DNA of 64,000 bases, from the NCBI RefSeq assembly GCF_028736215.1, contig NZ_CP117883.1:2418001-2482000 (forward strand), read 5' to 3'. This stretch comes from Mucilaginibacter sp. KACC 22773. Lineage in GTDB: Bacteria; Bacteroidota; Bacteroidia; Sphingobacteriales; Sphingobacteriaceae. Numbering within the stretch: position 1 is the stretch's first letter; every line of letters begins with the position of its first letter. This document shows positions 24,716 through 33,927 of the stretch, piece after piece. The notes beneath the pieces are model-generated. The model saw only the letters and a list, made by a program, of their open reading frames with translations. It was not told the origin of the DNA and ran no database searches. The position numbers were made by a program, and so were the translations under genes.

Positions 24716-25945
24716 ATGATGATAAGCAAAAAACTGGCTTTGATGACTTTTGCCCTTTTACAGGTAAGCTTTTTTACCCTAAAAGCCCAGGATTTAATAG
24801 AAACAGGGGGCGTAAAACCCATGCCGGCCCAATGGATTGATAAAGAAACCGGGCATAAGGTTGTTCGGCTGGTAAACCGCGAAAATGATAACGGGAGTTT
24901 TTATTTTAACAATAATCCCTTTGTTCTCCAGGAAAAGAACGAAGGTGATTTGATGGTGTTTTACGGCAAAACGGATAAGGGTCAGCAACTGTTTACCGTC
25001 AACCTGAAAACGTTAAAGACCGACCAGTTAACCAGCCGCGAAAAGGTATCAGGAGAGATGGTTTGCGCTAAAACCCGGGAGGCATTTTATCAAAGCGGCG
25101 ACAGTATATTTGCCGTAAATGTAAATACCCATAAAACCAGGTTTATTTATGCTTTTGCCCCCGACTTTAAAGGCCGGGTAGGTACCGTAAATGCCGATGG
25201 ATCTTTTATGGCCTGTGTTAAAGCCACCGGTGAGCAGGAGCGTGAGATACTGGCCAAATATCCCGAAAAACACGATTTTTTTAACCGGATATATGATGCG
25301 CATATTCAACATACCCTATATGTGCTTGATGTTAGGCACAAATTATTAAAACAAATACACCAGGAGAACGAATGGACTAATCACCTGCTTTTCTCGCCCA
25401 CAGATCCCGATAATTTGTCGTACTGTCATGAAGGGCCATGGGAGAAGGTAGACAGGATTTGGAACATCAATATAAAAACCGGCGAAAATAAACTATTGCA
25501 TAAGCGTACCATGGTAAATGAAATTGCAGGGCATGAGTTTTTTTCGCCGCTTGGCAATACCGAGTGGTTTGATCTGCAAAAACCTAAAGGACAAACATTT
25601 TTCCTGGCAGGCATCAACATGAAAACGGGTAAGGAAGACCGCGTTTACCAGATGGACCGCAACGAATGGTCAATCCATTTCAACGTTACCAGGGATGAGC
25701 AAACATTTGCAGGTGATGGCGGTAATGCCGGGCAGGTAGCCAAAGCGCCCGATGGCATGTGGATATACCTTTTTAAACCCAATGGAGATCGTTTTAAATC
25801 GGAGAAACTGGTTAATATGAAAAATCACAACTATCACCTTGAACCTAATGTGCATTTTTCGCCCGATGAAAAATGGGTTATCTTCAGGGCCAATTTTGAA
25901 GGTCATGAGGGCGTTTATGCGGTTGAAATTGCCAAACACAAATAA
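24716..25945 (+). CDS. Oligogalacturonate lyase (PL22)
   Basis: A 409-residue beta-propeller lyase that splits short (often unsaturated) galacturonides into 5-keto-4-deoxyuronate. Family hallmarks are the WIDKETGHKVVRL opening, EWTNHLLFSPTDP, SYCHEGPW and the His-rich C-terminal part with HNYHLEPNVHFSPD, where the Mn-binding His residues of the family lie. PL22 enzymes are commonly cytosolic, but here a signal-peptide-like start (ALMTFALLQVSFFTLKA) suggests a periplasmic enzyme. It lies between the first acetylesterase and the GH106 gene; the ten-base gap to GH106 indicates an operon. Confidence 0.9.
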   Translation: MMISKKLALMTFALLQVSFFTLKAQDLIETGGVKPMPAQWIDKETGHKVVRLVNRENDNGSFYFNNNPFVLQEKNEGDLMVFYGKTDKGQQLFTVNLKTLKTDQLTSREKVSGEMVCAKTREAFYQSGDSIFAVNVNTHKTRFIYAFAPDFKGRVGTVNADGSFMACVKATGEQEREILAKYPEKHDFFNRIYDAHIQHTLYVLDVRHKLLKQIHQENEWTNHLLFSPTDPDNLSYCHEGPWEKVDRIWNINIKTGENKLLHKRTMVNEIAGHEFFSPLGNTEWFDLQKPKGQTFFLAGINMKTGKEDRVYQMDRNEWSIHFNVTRDEQTFAGDGGNAGQVAKAPDGMWIYLFKPNGDRFKSEKLVNMKNHNYHLEPNVHFSPDEKWVIFRANFEGHEGVYAVEIAKHK

Positions 25946-25955
25946 AGAAATCTAC

Positions 25956-28814
25956 ATGTCGGTATTCAACAAAAACTTCAAAATAGCCGCTGTTTTAGTG
26001 CTTTTAATAAGTGCCGAGGAGGCAACAGCCCAGGTAACATGGCCTGTTATTACCAGGCAAACCAAACCCTGGGCCCGCTGGTGGTGGCAAGGCAGCGCTG
26101 TAAATAAAAAGGACCTGGCCTGGAATATGCAAAGCTACCATGACGCCGGTTTAGGCGGAATGGAAATAACACCCATTTACGGCGTTAAAGGACACGAGAG
26201 TGAGTTTATACCGTATTTGTCGCCCCAATGGGTTGATATGCTGAAATATACACTGCAGGAGGCTAAACGTTTGGATATGGGTATTGACCTGGCCAACGCC
26301 ACAGGCTGGCCCTTTGGAGGCCCCTGGGTAACAGATCGGGATGCGAGTAAGGAACTCTTCTGGAAAAATTATGACCTGAAGGGTGGGGATAAATTAAATG
26401 AACCTGTGGTGTTTGTACAACAACCCCTGGTACGCGCAGACGGCCAGACGCCAAAGATCACCGACCTGGTTGAGCCCATCAGCAGTAATAAAAACCTGCA
26501 ATTGATGGCGCTTGATCAGGTGCGGTTTGAAAAACGCATACCACTCACCGTTTTAATGGCCTATGATGGCAAAGGGCAGGCCCTTAACCTGACCGATAAA
26601 GTTGAGGCCGATGGCAAACTTAACTTGACCGCACCCGCCGGTAACTGGAAGCTATATGCGCTTTTTATGGGTTGGCACGGTAAAATGGTGGAGCGGGCCG
26701 CCCCGGGTGGCGAGGGCTATGTGATTGACCATTTTTCGAAACCGGCGCTTGATCATTACCTGGATAAGTTTAACCAGGCATTCAAAGGCCAGGATGTAAG
26801 TGCTATCCGCGCGTTTTTTAACGACTCGTACGAGGTTGACGACGCCCGCGGGCAATCAAATTTTACCCCACAGTTTTTTGACGAGTTTATTAAGCGCCGT
26901 GGCTACGATCTTCGGGATCATTTACCGGCCTTATTCGGCAGTGGCGACAAAGAGAACGATAACAGGATATTGTGCGATTACCGTGAAACCATATCCGATT
27001 TGTTGCTTGATAATTTTACCAAACCCTGGCACGAATGGGGTAAATCAAAAGACGCTTTAATCCGTAATCAATCGCACGGTTCGCCATCCAATATACTGGA
27101 TCTTTACGCGGCTATTGATATTCCCGAAACCGAGGGGAATGATATCCTGCGATTCAAGTTTGCTACCTCGGCGGCACACGTTACCGGTAAACCGCTGGCT
27201 TCATCTGAGTCGGCAACCTGGCTTAATGATCATTTTTTGTCGTCATTAGGCGATGTTAAACAGGCTATTGATAAATATTTTGTAGGTGGTGTTAACCATA
27301 TTTTTTATCATGGTATCAGCTATTCACCAAAGGATGCCCCCTGGCCAGGTTGGTTGTTTTATGCCGAAGTACATTTTAACCAGACCAATCCATTCTGGAA
27401 CGACTTTTCGACCCTTAACCAATACATAACCAATTGCCAGTCGTTTTTGCAACAGGGCAAGCCTGATAATGATGTGCTGGTTTATTATCCTTTGTTCGAT
27501 AGTTTTTCGGAACCAGGCGAAAAAGGTTTACTTAAGCATTATGATGCCATGAAACCCGATTTTAGCGGTACCGGTTTTGAAAACTCAACCCAGGAGATGT
27601 TGAAACAGGGCTACACTTTTGATTTTATATCAGATAAGCAGATAATGGAACTGCAAGCCACCGGCGCCCGCATCGCAACTGGTGGAATCAGTTACAAAAC
27701 CATTTTACTGCCCGATTGCAGGTATATCCCGCTGGAAACATTCGGTAAAATAATGGATATGGCAAAGGCCGGGGCCACTGTGGTGGTGTATAAAAAACTG
27801 CCATCAGATGTGCCTGGATATGCCCGCTTAAATGAGCGCGAAAAAGCATTTAAGGATTTACTGGCCGGGTTAAACTTTACACCGGGGGCCAATGGTGTTA
27901 AAATAGCTACGATAGGCAAAGGCAGGTTTTTAATTGCCGATGATATAATGCCCCTGCTGGATGCCGCGGGAATAAACAGGGAGCGTATGACCGATGATGG
28001 ACTTCAATTTGTACGCAGAACCTACAAAAACGGCAACAGCTATTTTATCGCCAATAATAGCGATAAAGCGATTGATGGCTGGGTAAGGTTATCAGTTAGT
28101 GCAGCGTCGGTAGTGGTATTTGATCCGATGACCAAAAGTTACGGCCTGGCCAGCAACCGGAAACAAGGCAAAGGCCAAACCGGTGTTTACCTGCAACTAC
28201 AGCCCGGGCAAAGCTGCATTTTGCAAACGTTACCTTCAAAAGTTAATATCGCAAATTATAAATATTACCAGCTTGCAGGTAAACCGGTAAATGTAAATGG
28301 CATATGGGCGCTCACATTTACCCAGGGCGGCCCAACCTTGCCGCGACCAGTAAAAACCGGTGACCTTAAATCATGGACGGCTTTAGGGGGCGATGAATTT
28401 AAGGCGTTTTCGGGAACAGGGAGTTATTCAATCACATTCAAAAAACCTGCACAAAATGCGGTAGCCTGGCAGCTGGATTTAGGTAAGGTACATGAAAGTG
28501 CCGAAGTTTACCTTAACGGCAAAAAGTTGGCAACGCTGATAGGTGCGCCATATATAATTACCATTTCTTCAGGACAGTTAAGGTTGATCAATCAGTTACA
28601 GGTAAAAGTAGCCAACCTGATGGTGAACCGCATTATAGATATGGATAAAAAGAATATCCCCTACAGAATCTTCTATAATACTAATTTTCAGTCACATAGC
28701 TCCGGGTCCAAAGGCCAGGATGGGCTTTTTACCGCAATAAACTGGCAGCCAAAGCCATCTGGTTTGGTTGGGCCGGTTACCCTTAGGCCGGTTAAATATT
28801 TGCTAATTAAATAG
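25956..28814 (+). CDS. Alpha-L-rhamnosidase (GH106)
   Basis: A 952-residue secreted glycosidase that releases L-rhamnose from RG-I or RG-II type glycans. The frame extends back to 25839 inside the PL22 gene, but the ATG at 25956 gives a signal peptide (MSVFNKNFKIAAVLVLLISAEEATA cleaved before QVTWP) and correct spacing. GH106 features include the ARWWWQGSAV opening, GGMEITPIYG, LDMGIDLANATGWPFGGPW of the TIM barrel, ESATWLNDHF, and a C-terminal beta-sandwich (AEVYLNGKKLATL). Length and order fit the family. It supplies substrate for rhamnose catabolism, to which the neighbouring rhaM gene belongs. Confidence 0.93.
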   Translation: MSVFNKNFKIAAVLVLLISAEEATAQVTWPVITRQTKPWARWWWQGSAVNKKDLAWNMQSYHDAGLGGMEITPIYGVKGHESEFIPYLSPQWVDMLKYTLQEAKRLDMGIDLANATGWPFGGPWVTDRDASKELFWKNYDLKGGDKLNEPVVFVQQPLVRADGQTPKITDLVEPISSNKNLQLMALDQVRFEKRIPLTVLMAYDGKGQALNLTDKVEADGKLNLTAPAGNWKLYALFMGWHGKMVERAAPGGEGYVIDHFSKPALDHYLDKFNQAFKGQDVSAIRAFFNDSYEVDDARGQSNFTPQFFDEFIKRRGYDLRDHLPALFGSGDKENDNRILCDYRETISDLLLDNFTKPWHEWGKSKDALIRNQSHGSPSNILDLYAAIDIPETEGNDILRFKFATSAAHVTGKPLASSESATWLNDHFLSSLGDVKQAIDKYFVGGVNHIFYHGISYSPKDAPWPGWLFYAEVHFNQTNPFWNDFSTLNQYITNCQSFLQQGKPDNDVLVYYPLFDSFSEPGEKGLLKHYDAMKPDFSGTGFENSTQEMLKQGYTFDFISDKQIMELQATGARIATGGISYKTILLPDCRYIPLETFGKIMDMAKAGATVVVYKKLPSDVPGYARLNEREKAFKDLLAGLNFTPGANGVKIATIGKGRFLIADDIMPLLDAAGINRERMTDDGLQFVRRTYKNGNSYFIANNSDKAIDGWVRLSVSAASVVVFDPMTKSYGLASNRKQGKGQTGVYLQLQPGQSCILQTLPSKVNIANYKYYQLAGKPVNVNGIWALTFTQGGPTLPRPVKTGDLKSWTALGGDEFKAFSGTGSYSITFKKPAQNAVAWQLDLGKVHESAEVYLNGKKLATLIGAPYIITISSGQLRLINQLQVKVANLMVNRIIDMDKKNIPYRIFYNTNFQSHSSGSKGQDGLFTAINWQPKPSGLVGPVTLRPVKYLLIK

Positions 28815-28821
28815 TTATATC

Positions 28822-29592
28822 ATGGTAAAAGCATTAAAATCCCTTTTTATCTTGTTAATTGTAGCTTTCGCAAGCCTGGCGTTTGTTAATCAGCAAAAAC
28901 CAACATTGTACCTCATCGGAGACTCCACAACCCACAACAGCGATAAGGAAACCTGGGGTTGGGGCAGTATCATTCCAAACTATTTTAACCTGTCGGAGAT
29001 CAATATCGAGAACCATGCGATGGCCGGCCGCAGCACGCGTACTTTTATAAAAGAGGGCAGGTGGAACAAGGTAGATTCCCTGTTAAAGCCCGGCGATTTT
29101 GTGATGATGGTATTCGGCCATAATGAAGGCGGCCAACCCGATACTACAAAAAAAGGATACCGCGGTGTACTAAAAGGTACGGGCGAGGAAACAGCAGAGC
29201 TTATCTGGCCCAATGGAGTAAAAGAAACCGTACACACCTACGGCTGGTATTTTCGCAAATTTATAAGGGAAACCAAAGCTAAAGGCGCTACGCCAATGGT
29301 TTTGTCGATGATTCCGCGTAATGAGTTTCGTGAGGGTAAAGTGATTCGTGCTGATAATGATTATGGCAAATGGGCGCGGGAAGTAGCGCAGCAGGAGGGG
29401 GCTATTTTCATTGATATGAACCGGCTTACCGCTGATAAATATGACCAATGGGGCGCCGATTCGGTAAAAAAATTCTTTCCCGGCGATCATACCCATACCA
29501 ATAAAGCAGGTGCCACTGTAAATGCCGAATCTGTTGCCGAAGGCATCCGGGCCGATCCGAAGAATCCTTTAAATAAATATCTTAAAAACTAA
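28822..29592 (+). CDS. Rhamnogalacturonan acetylesterase (CE12-like)
   Basis: A 256-residue secreted SGNH hydrolase. The signal peptide covers about residues 1-24. Block I is YLIGDSTTH with S35, followed by the GWGSIIP stretch; the oxyanion block is VFGHNEGG, where Glu replaces the Asp seen in its paralogues; the triad Asp/His are D222 and H225 in GDHTHTN. It lies seven bases after GH106 and 13 before the next acetylesterase, to which it is clearly related, suggesting tandem duplication. Confidence 0.9.
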   Translation: MVKALKSLFILLIVAFASLAFVNQQKPTLYLIGDSTTHNSDKETWGWGSIIPNYFNLSEINIENHAMAGRSTRTFIKEGRWNKVDSLLKPGDFVMMVFGHNEGGQPDTTKKGYRGVLKGTGEETAELIWPNGVKETVHTYGWYFRKFIRETKAKGATPMVLSMIPRNEFREGKVIRADNDYGKWAREVAQQEGAIFIDMNRLTADKYDQWGADSVKKFFPGDHTHTNKAGATVNAESVAEGIRADPKNPLNKYLKN

Positions 29593-29605
29593 CTGGTAAG
29601 CTATT

Positions 29606-30412
29606 ATGAAAAATTTAATGCGTAAAAATGCAGGTTTAAGCTTATTGCTGATAGGCATGATCTTGCTATCGTCTTTTATGCTGATAAAACCTGCTGATAA
29701 ACCAACCTTTTACCTCATCGGCGATTCAACCGTGAAGAATGGTAAAGGAAAAGGTGATGGCGGTTTGTGGGGATGGGGCAACTATATAGCTCCTTATTTT
29801 GATACAACCCGGATATCGGTTGAAAACGATGCACTGGGCGGAAGCAGCAGCCGCACATTTCAAACGCTTGGGCTATGGGATAAGGTACTGGCAAAAGTAA
29901 AACCCGGCGACTTTGTAATTATGCAATTTGGCCATAACGACGCCGGTGCATTGGATGACACCGCCCGGGCACGCGGAACCATTAAGGGTATTGGCAACGA
30001 GCAGCAGGAAATTTACAACCCGAAAAGGAAAATACAGGAGGTGGTACACACTTACGGCTGGTATATGCGCAAATATATTACCGATATAAAGGCCAAAGGC
30101 GCAACGCCAATTATTTGTTCGCCAATACCGCGCAATGTTTGGAAGGATGGCAAATCGGCCGGTCGCAACGATGATAACAGTTACGGGCAATGGGCCAGGG
30201 AGTTAGGTGAGCAAACCGGTACTTATTTCGTCGATCTGAATAAAATGATAGCCGATGACTATGATGAAGAGGGTGAGGCAAAAGTAAAATCGGTCTATTT
30301 TGGTACCGATGCTACCCACACGCTTGAGCCCGGCGCGCAGCTAAATGCAAAATTTGTAATCCAGGGGATCAGGTCATTCAATAAACTGGTCCTTAATAAA
30401 TATTTAAAGTAA
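29606..30412 (+). CDS. Rhamnogalacturonan acetylesterase (CE12-like), tandem paralogue
   Basis: A 268-residue secreted SGNH esterase adjacent to and resembling the preceding one (shared YLIGDST, WGWG, KPGDFV, VHTYGWY-RK, KAKGATP blocks). S41 is the nucleophile, QFGHNDAG the oxyanion block, and D235/H238 in TDATHT complete the triad. A hydrophobic signal segment spans about residues 8-26. The two copies may attack O-2 and O-3 acetyls or oligomers of different length (inference). A long inverted repeat follows its stop, so the operon may be interrupted here. Confidence 0.9.
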   Translation: MKNLMRKNAGLSLLLIGMILLSSFMLIKPADKPTFYLIGDSTVKNGKGKGDGGLWGWGNYIAPYFDTTRISVENDALGGSSSRTFQTLGLWDKVLAKVKPGDFVIMQFGHNDAGALDDTARARGTIKGIGNEQQEIYNPKRKIQEVVHTYGWYMRKYITDIKAKGATPIICSPIPRNVWKDGKSAGRNDDNSYGQWARELGEQTGTYFVDLNKMIADDYDEEGEAKVKSVYFGTDATHTLEPGAQLNAKFVIQGIRSFNKLVLNKYLK

Positions 30413-30430
30413 TGCCGCGGTTGTAACCAT

Positions 30431-30519
30431 TGTAGAGACGCATAATTGCGTCTCTCGCAGGATATTCGGGATTTTCAGGGTCGATTTGCATACGGGAGCC
30501 GCAATTATGCGTCTCTACA
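30431..30519. repeat. 89-bp element with perfect 19-bp terminal inverted repeats
   Basis: TGTAGAGACGCATAATTGC at 30431-30449 is the exact reverse complement of 30501-30519. Each arm contains part of a smaller palindrome (GAGACGCA/TGCGTCTC at 30435-30454). There is no ORF inside. GTAGAGACGCA-type repeats are familiar as dispersed elements in Bacteroidota genomes. It lies between the acetylesterase and the gene at 30580 and could act as a terminator or RNA-stability element. Confidence 0.75.
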
Positions 30520-30579
30520 TTAAAAATAAAGGGTTTAACCCACAGCTTCTGAGGAAAACTTAAAGAATAAGAAGGAGAG

Positions 30580-32721
30580 ATGAAGAAACTACTGCCTGTA
30601 TATTTTGCAATTTTTGCCTGTGCCTGGCCGGTTATTATAAAGGCGCAAATCCCAATAAACCGCAAGGCATTGGTGCAAAGGCATAATGTGATCAATAAGG
30701 GTACAGATACCTTATCATCACTGTCGGTTGGTAATGGTCGTTTTGCTTTTACGGTTGATGCTACCGGTCTGCAAACTTTCCCCGAACATTATGATAAAGG
30801 CATTCCGCTGGGTACACAATCAGAGTGGGGCTGGCATAGCTTCAAAGATACCATGGGTTATAAGTTTGATGAAACATTGAAAACCTATACACTCAACGGT
30901 CGTAAAGTTACGTACGCGGTGCAATGGAACCAGCCCGGGCGCAGTAGGGACGCAGCTAACTGGTTCCGCGAAAATGTGCATCGCTTACAACTGGGCAATC
31001 TTGGTTTTATACTATTGCATGAGAATGGAACCGAAGCAAACATCAATGAAATTCAAAACATTCGCCAGGAACTCGATCTCTGGACGGGCGCCATCAACAG
31101 TACTTTTACTTTTGACGGCGAAGCAGTAAGCGTACAAACCTATGTCCACCAGGGGCAGGATTTGGTGGCAGTAAAAGTTCAATCTAAATTATTGAGCCAG
31201 GGCAGGCTAAAAGTAAGGCTGCGTTTTCCGTTTCCTACCAATCAATTTACTGACTATGGCGATAACCGGAAAAACCCTGAAAAACATTATTCAACTGTCA
31301 TTTCATCAGGTCGGCAGCAGGCCTCCATTATTCATCGTTTAGATACTAACCAATATTTTGTGCGCCTGGATTGGCAGGGATCTGCAGCCGTTAAAAATAC
31401 CGCCGTTCATCAGTTTGTGTTATCCCCGCAGGGCAAAACAAATCTGTTAATGTTTACCTGTTTGTTTACCCCACGCAAAACCGCAGCGGTTTTACCGGGC
31501 TTTACTCAAACGCAGGCAAACAACATACAGCAATGGAGGGCTTTTTGGCAAAGCGGCGGCGCGGTTGATTTTAGCGGCAGTACAGACCCACGGGCCAATG
31601 AACTGGAACGGCGGGTGGTGCTATCCCAATACCTTACCAAAATACAATGCTCGGGCCATCAACCGCCTCAGGAAACCGGGCTCACCTATAATAGCTGGTA
31701 TGGTAAACCCCACCTTGAAATGCACTGGTGGCATGGTATTCACTTTGCGCTTTGGGGACGGGAGCAGCTGCTGGAAAACAGCATGGCCTGGTATCATCAT
31801 GTTAAAGCTAACGCACGTGCTATAGCTAAGCGGCAGGGTTACGATGGCGTTCGCTGGCAAAAAATGACTGATCCTGATGGTAATGAAAGCCCGTCATCGG
31901 TAGGCGCGTTCCTGATCTGGCAGCAGCCGCATTTTATTTATTTTGCCGAGCTGGATTACTGCGCACATCCCAATAAACAAACCCTAAATAAATACAAAGA
32001 CCTGGTATTAGCCGATGCCGATTTTATGGCCTCGTTCCCCACTTACGATAAAGAGCTTGACCGTTATAATTTAGGCAAGGGTATTATACTGGCACAGGAA
32101 CGTTATAAACCCGAAGACACGTTTAACCCAACTTATGAGCTGCAATACTGGCGCTGGGCGCTTACAACCGCCCAGGAATGGCGCAAGCGTTTGGGCATGC
32201 AACCCGATAAAAAATATGCGCTCATCCTGAAGAAACTGGCGGAGCTACCCCAAAAGGATGGCGTTTACCTTGCTGCGGAAAGCTCGCCCGATGCTTATAC
32301 TAATCCGAAATTGAAAACAGATCATCCGGCGGTATTGGCGGCCTATGGTATGCTGCCTTATAACAATAAGCTGGATACCCTGGTAATGAAGAAAACTTTT
32401 GACCTGGTATGGAATGTATGGGACTGGAACGATACCTGGGGCTGGGATTTCCCGATGACAGCCATGACTGCTGCCCGCTTAAATATGCCCGAAAAAGCCA
32501 TTGAGGCCTTATTTATGCCCATAAAAACCAATACTTACCTGCCCAACGGTCATAATTACCAGGATGGGCGCTTACGCCTCTACCTGCCAGGCAACGGCGG
32601 ATTGCTGGCTGCTGTAGCCATGATGTGTGCCGGCTGGGATGGTTCAACTATCGCTAATCCGGGTTTCCCAAAAGATGGGAAGTGGAAAGTAAGATGGGAA
32701 GGACTTAAAAAAATGCCTTAA
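30580..32721 (+). CDS. Secreted protein, probable (alpha/alpha)6-barrel glycoside hydrolase of unassigned family
   Basis: A 713-residue protein with a signal peptide (about 1-23). I cannot assign a CAZy family. The N-terminal half is beta-rich (SLSVGNGRFAFTVDATGLQTF opening, like the N-terminal domain of GH65/GH95-type enzymes). The C-terminal half is helical with Trp/His-rich active-site-like stretches: ETGLTYNSWYGKPHLEMHWWHG, FAELDYCAH, FNPTYELQYWRWAL and WNVWDWNDTWGWDFPMTAM. Candidate acids are the Glu in HLEMHWWH and Glu/Asp in the last two stretches. Its place between acetylesterases and GH105 strongly suggests RG-I or pectin side-chain cleavage, perhaps an inverting enzyme. Confidence 0.7.
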   Translation: MKKLLPVYFAIFACAWPVIIKAQIPINRKALVQRHNVINKGTDTLSSLSVGNGRFAFTVDATGLQTFPEHYDKGIPLGTQSEWGWHSFKDTMGYKFDETLKTYTLNGRKVTYAVQWNQPGRSRDAANWFRENVHRLQLGNLGFILLHENGTEANINEIQNIRQELDLWTGAINSTFTFDGEAVSVQTYVHQGQDLVAVKVQSKLLSQGRLKVRLRFPFPTNQFTDYGDNRKNPEKHYSTVISSGRQQASIIHRLDTNQYFVRLDWQGSAAVKNTAVHQFVLSPQGKTNLLMFTCLFTPRKTAAVLPGFTQTQANNIQQWRAFWQSGGAVDFSGSTDPRANELERRVVLSQYLTKIQCSGHQPPQETGLTYNSWYGKPHLEMHWWHGIHFALWGREQLLENSMAWYHHVKANARAIAKRQGYDGVRWQKMTDPDGNESPSSVGAFLIWQQPHFIYFAELDYCAHPNKQTLNKYKDLVLADADFMASFPTYDKELDRYNLGKGIILAQERYKPEDTFNPTYELQYWRWALTTAQEWRKRLGMQPDKKYALILKKLAELPQKDGVYLAAESSPDAYTNPKLKTDHPAVLAAYGMLPYNNKLDTLVMKKTFDLVWNVWDWNDTWGWDFPMTAMTAARLNMPEKAIEALFMPIKTNTYLPNGHNYQDGRLRLYLPGNGGLLAAVAMMCAGWDGSTIANPGFPKDGKWKVRWEGLKKMP

Positions 32722-32781
32722 AAAAAGCCGGAGATAATAACCTGTGAATTAAATGAATAGAAATACATCAAAACCTACAAT

Positions 32782-33927
32782 ATGAATAAACTATTTGCAA
32801 AACTGAAAATGATACTGTGCACAGGTGCAATCATGGTTACGGCGGGCGCTGTACACGCCCAGCTGCCATCAAAAAGTAAAGTATTGGCCGATATGACTTT
32901 GGCTAACAACTATTTTATGCAAAAATGGCCGGATGCAGGTGCTTCTGTTACCGTAAAAGGTGTTACCCGAACCAGTAACCTGTGGACAAGAGCGGTTTAT
33001 TACGAGGGTTTGATGGGGATGTACAAAATTGATTCGCAAAAAAAATATTATGATTACGCGGTTGACTGGGGCGAAAAACACCAATGGGCGCCGCGTGGTG
33101 CCGTTGATACCCGGAACGCCGATAACCAATGCTGCGGCCAGACATATATAGACCTGTACCTGATAGATAAAAAGCCGGAACGTATAGAGAAAATAAAGCT
33201 GAGTATCGACCTGATGGTCAATAGCGAAAAGCAGGATGACTGGAGCTGGGTTGATGCGCTGCAAATGGCCATGCCGGTATATGCCAGGCTTGGCGTGGTT
33301 TACCAGGACGATAAGTATTATGAAAAAATGTTCGCCATTTATAACTATACCAAAACCGTGCATGGCGGCAAAGGCTTGTACAACACCGCCGATCATCTTT
33401 GGTGGAGGGATAAGGATTTTGTAACTCCTTACAAAGAGCCCAATGGCGCCGATTGTTACTGGTCGCGCGGTAATGGCTGGGTATTGGCGGCCATGTTGCG
33501 TGTTTTAGAGGTAATGCCCAAAAAAGCCCCGCATCGCGATGAATATTTAAATGTTTATAAAGAAATGATTGAAGCCCTGGTACCGCTGCAACGTGCGGAT
33601 GGTTACTGGAACGTGAGCTTAAAAGATTCTACCAATTTTGGCGGCAAGGAATTAACAGGTACAGCGCTGTTTGCTTATGGTATGGCCTGGGGCATCAACC
33701 ATGGCATCCTCAAAAAGAAAACCTATTTACCTATAGTAACCAAAGCCTGGAATGCCATGTCGGCAGAGAGTTTACATACAGATGGTATGCTGGGTTTTGT
33801 GCAGGGAACCGGCAAGCAACCTAAAGACGGGCAACCGGTAACTTATAACAGCGTGCCCGATTTTGAAGATTATGGTTTAGGCTGTTTTCTGCTGGCAGGC
33901 AGCGAAGTTTATAAATTGAGTAAATAA
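32782..33927 (+). CDS. Unsaturated rhamnogalacturonyl hydrolase (GH105)
   Basis: A 381-residue secreted (alpha/alpha)6-barrel enzyme that removes the 4,5-unsaturated galacturonate left at the non-reducing end by RG lyases. The signal peptide ends near the AHA of residues 24-26. The catalytic acid is D158 in WSWVDALQMAMP, matching the Asp of YteR-type enzymes; CCGQTYIDLY and SRGNGWVLAAMLR are further family blocks. Its TAA stop overlaps the GH31 start by one base (TAATG), giving translational coupling. A second, distant GH105 is encoded at 38517 in the facing operon. Confidence 0.92.
   Translation: MNKLFAKLKMILCTGAIMVTAGAVHAQLPSKSKVLADMTLANNYFMQKWPDAGASVTVKGVTRTSNLWTRAVYYEGLMGMYKIDSQKKYYDYAVDWGEKHQWAPRGAVDTRNADNQCCGQTYIDLYLIDKKPERIEKIKLSIDLMVNSEKQDDWSWVDALQMAMPVYARLGVVYQDDKYYEKMFAIYNYTKTVHGGKGLYNTADHLWWRDKDFVTPYKEPNGADCYWSRGNGWVLAAMLRVLEVMPKKAPHRDEYLNVYKEMIEALVPLQRADGYWNVSLKDSTNFGGKELTGTALFAYGMAWGINHGILKKKTYLPIVTKAWNAMSAESLHTDGMLGFVQGTGKQPKDGQPVTYNSVPDFEDYGLGCFLLAGSEVYKLSK

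Noticed and set aside
25839-25955. N-terminal extension of GH106 overlapping the PL22 gene
   Set aside because: The ATG at 25956 yields a proper signal peptide; the extension is out-of-frame PL22 coding sequence.
32869-33396. 175-residue minus-strand ORF within the GH105 gene
   Set aside because: Antisense shadow of a clear GH105 enzyme with an intact active site.
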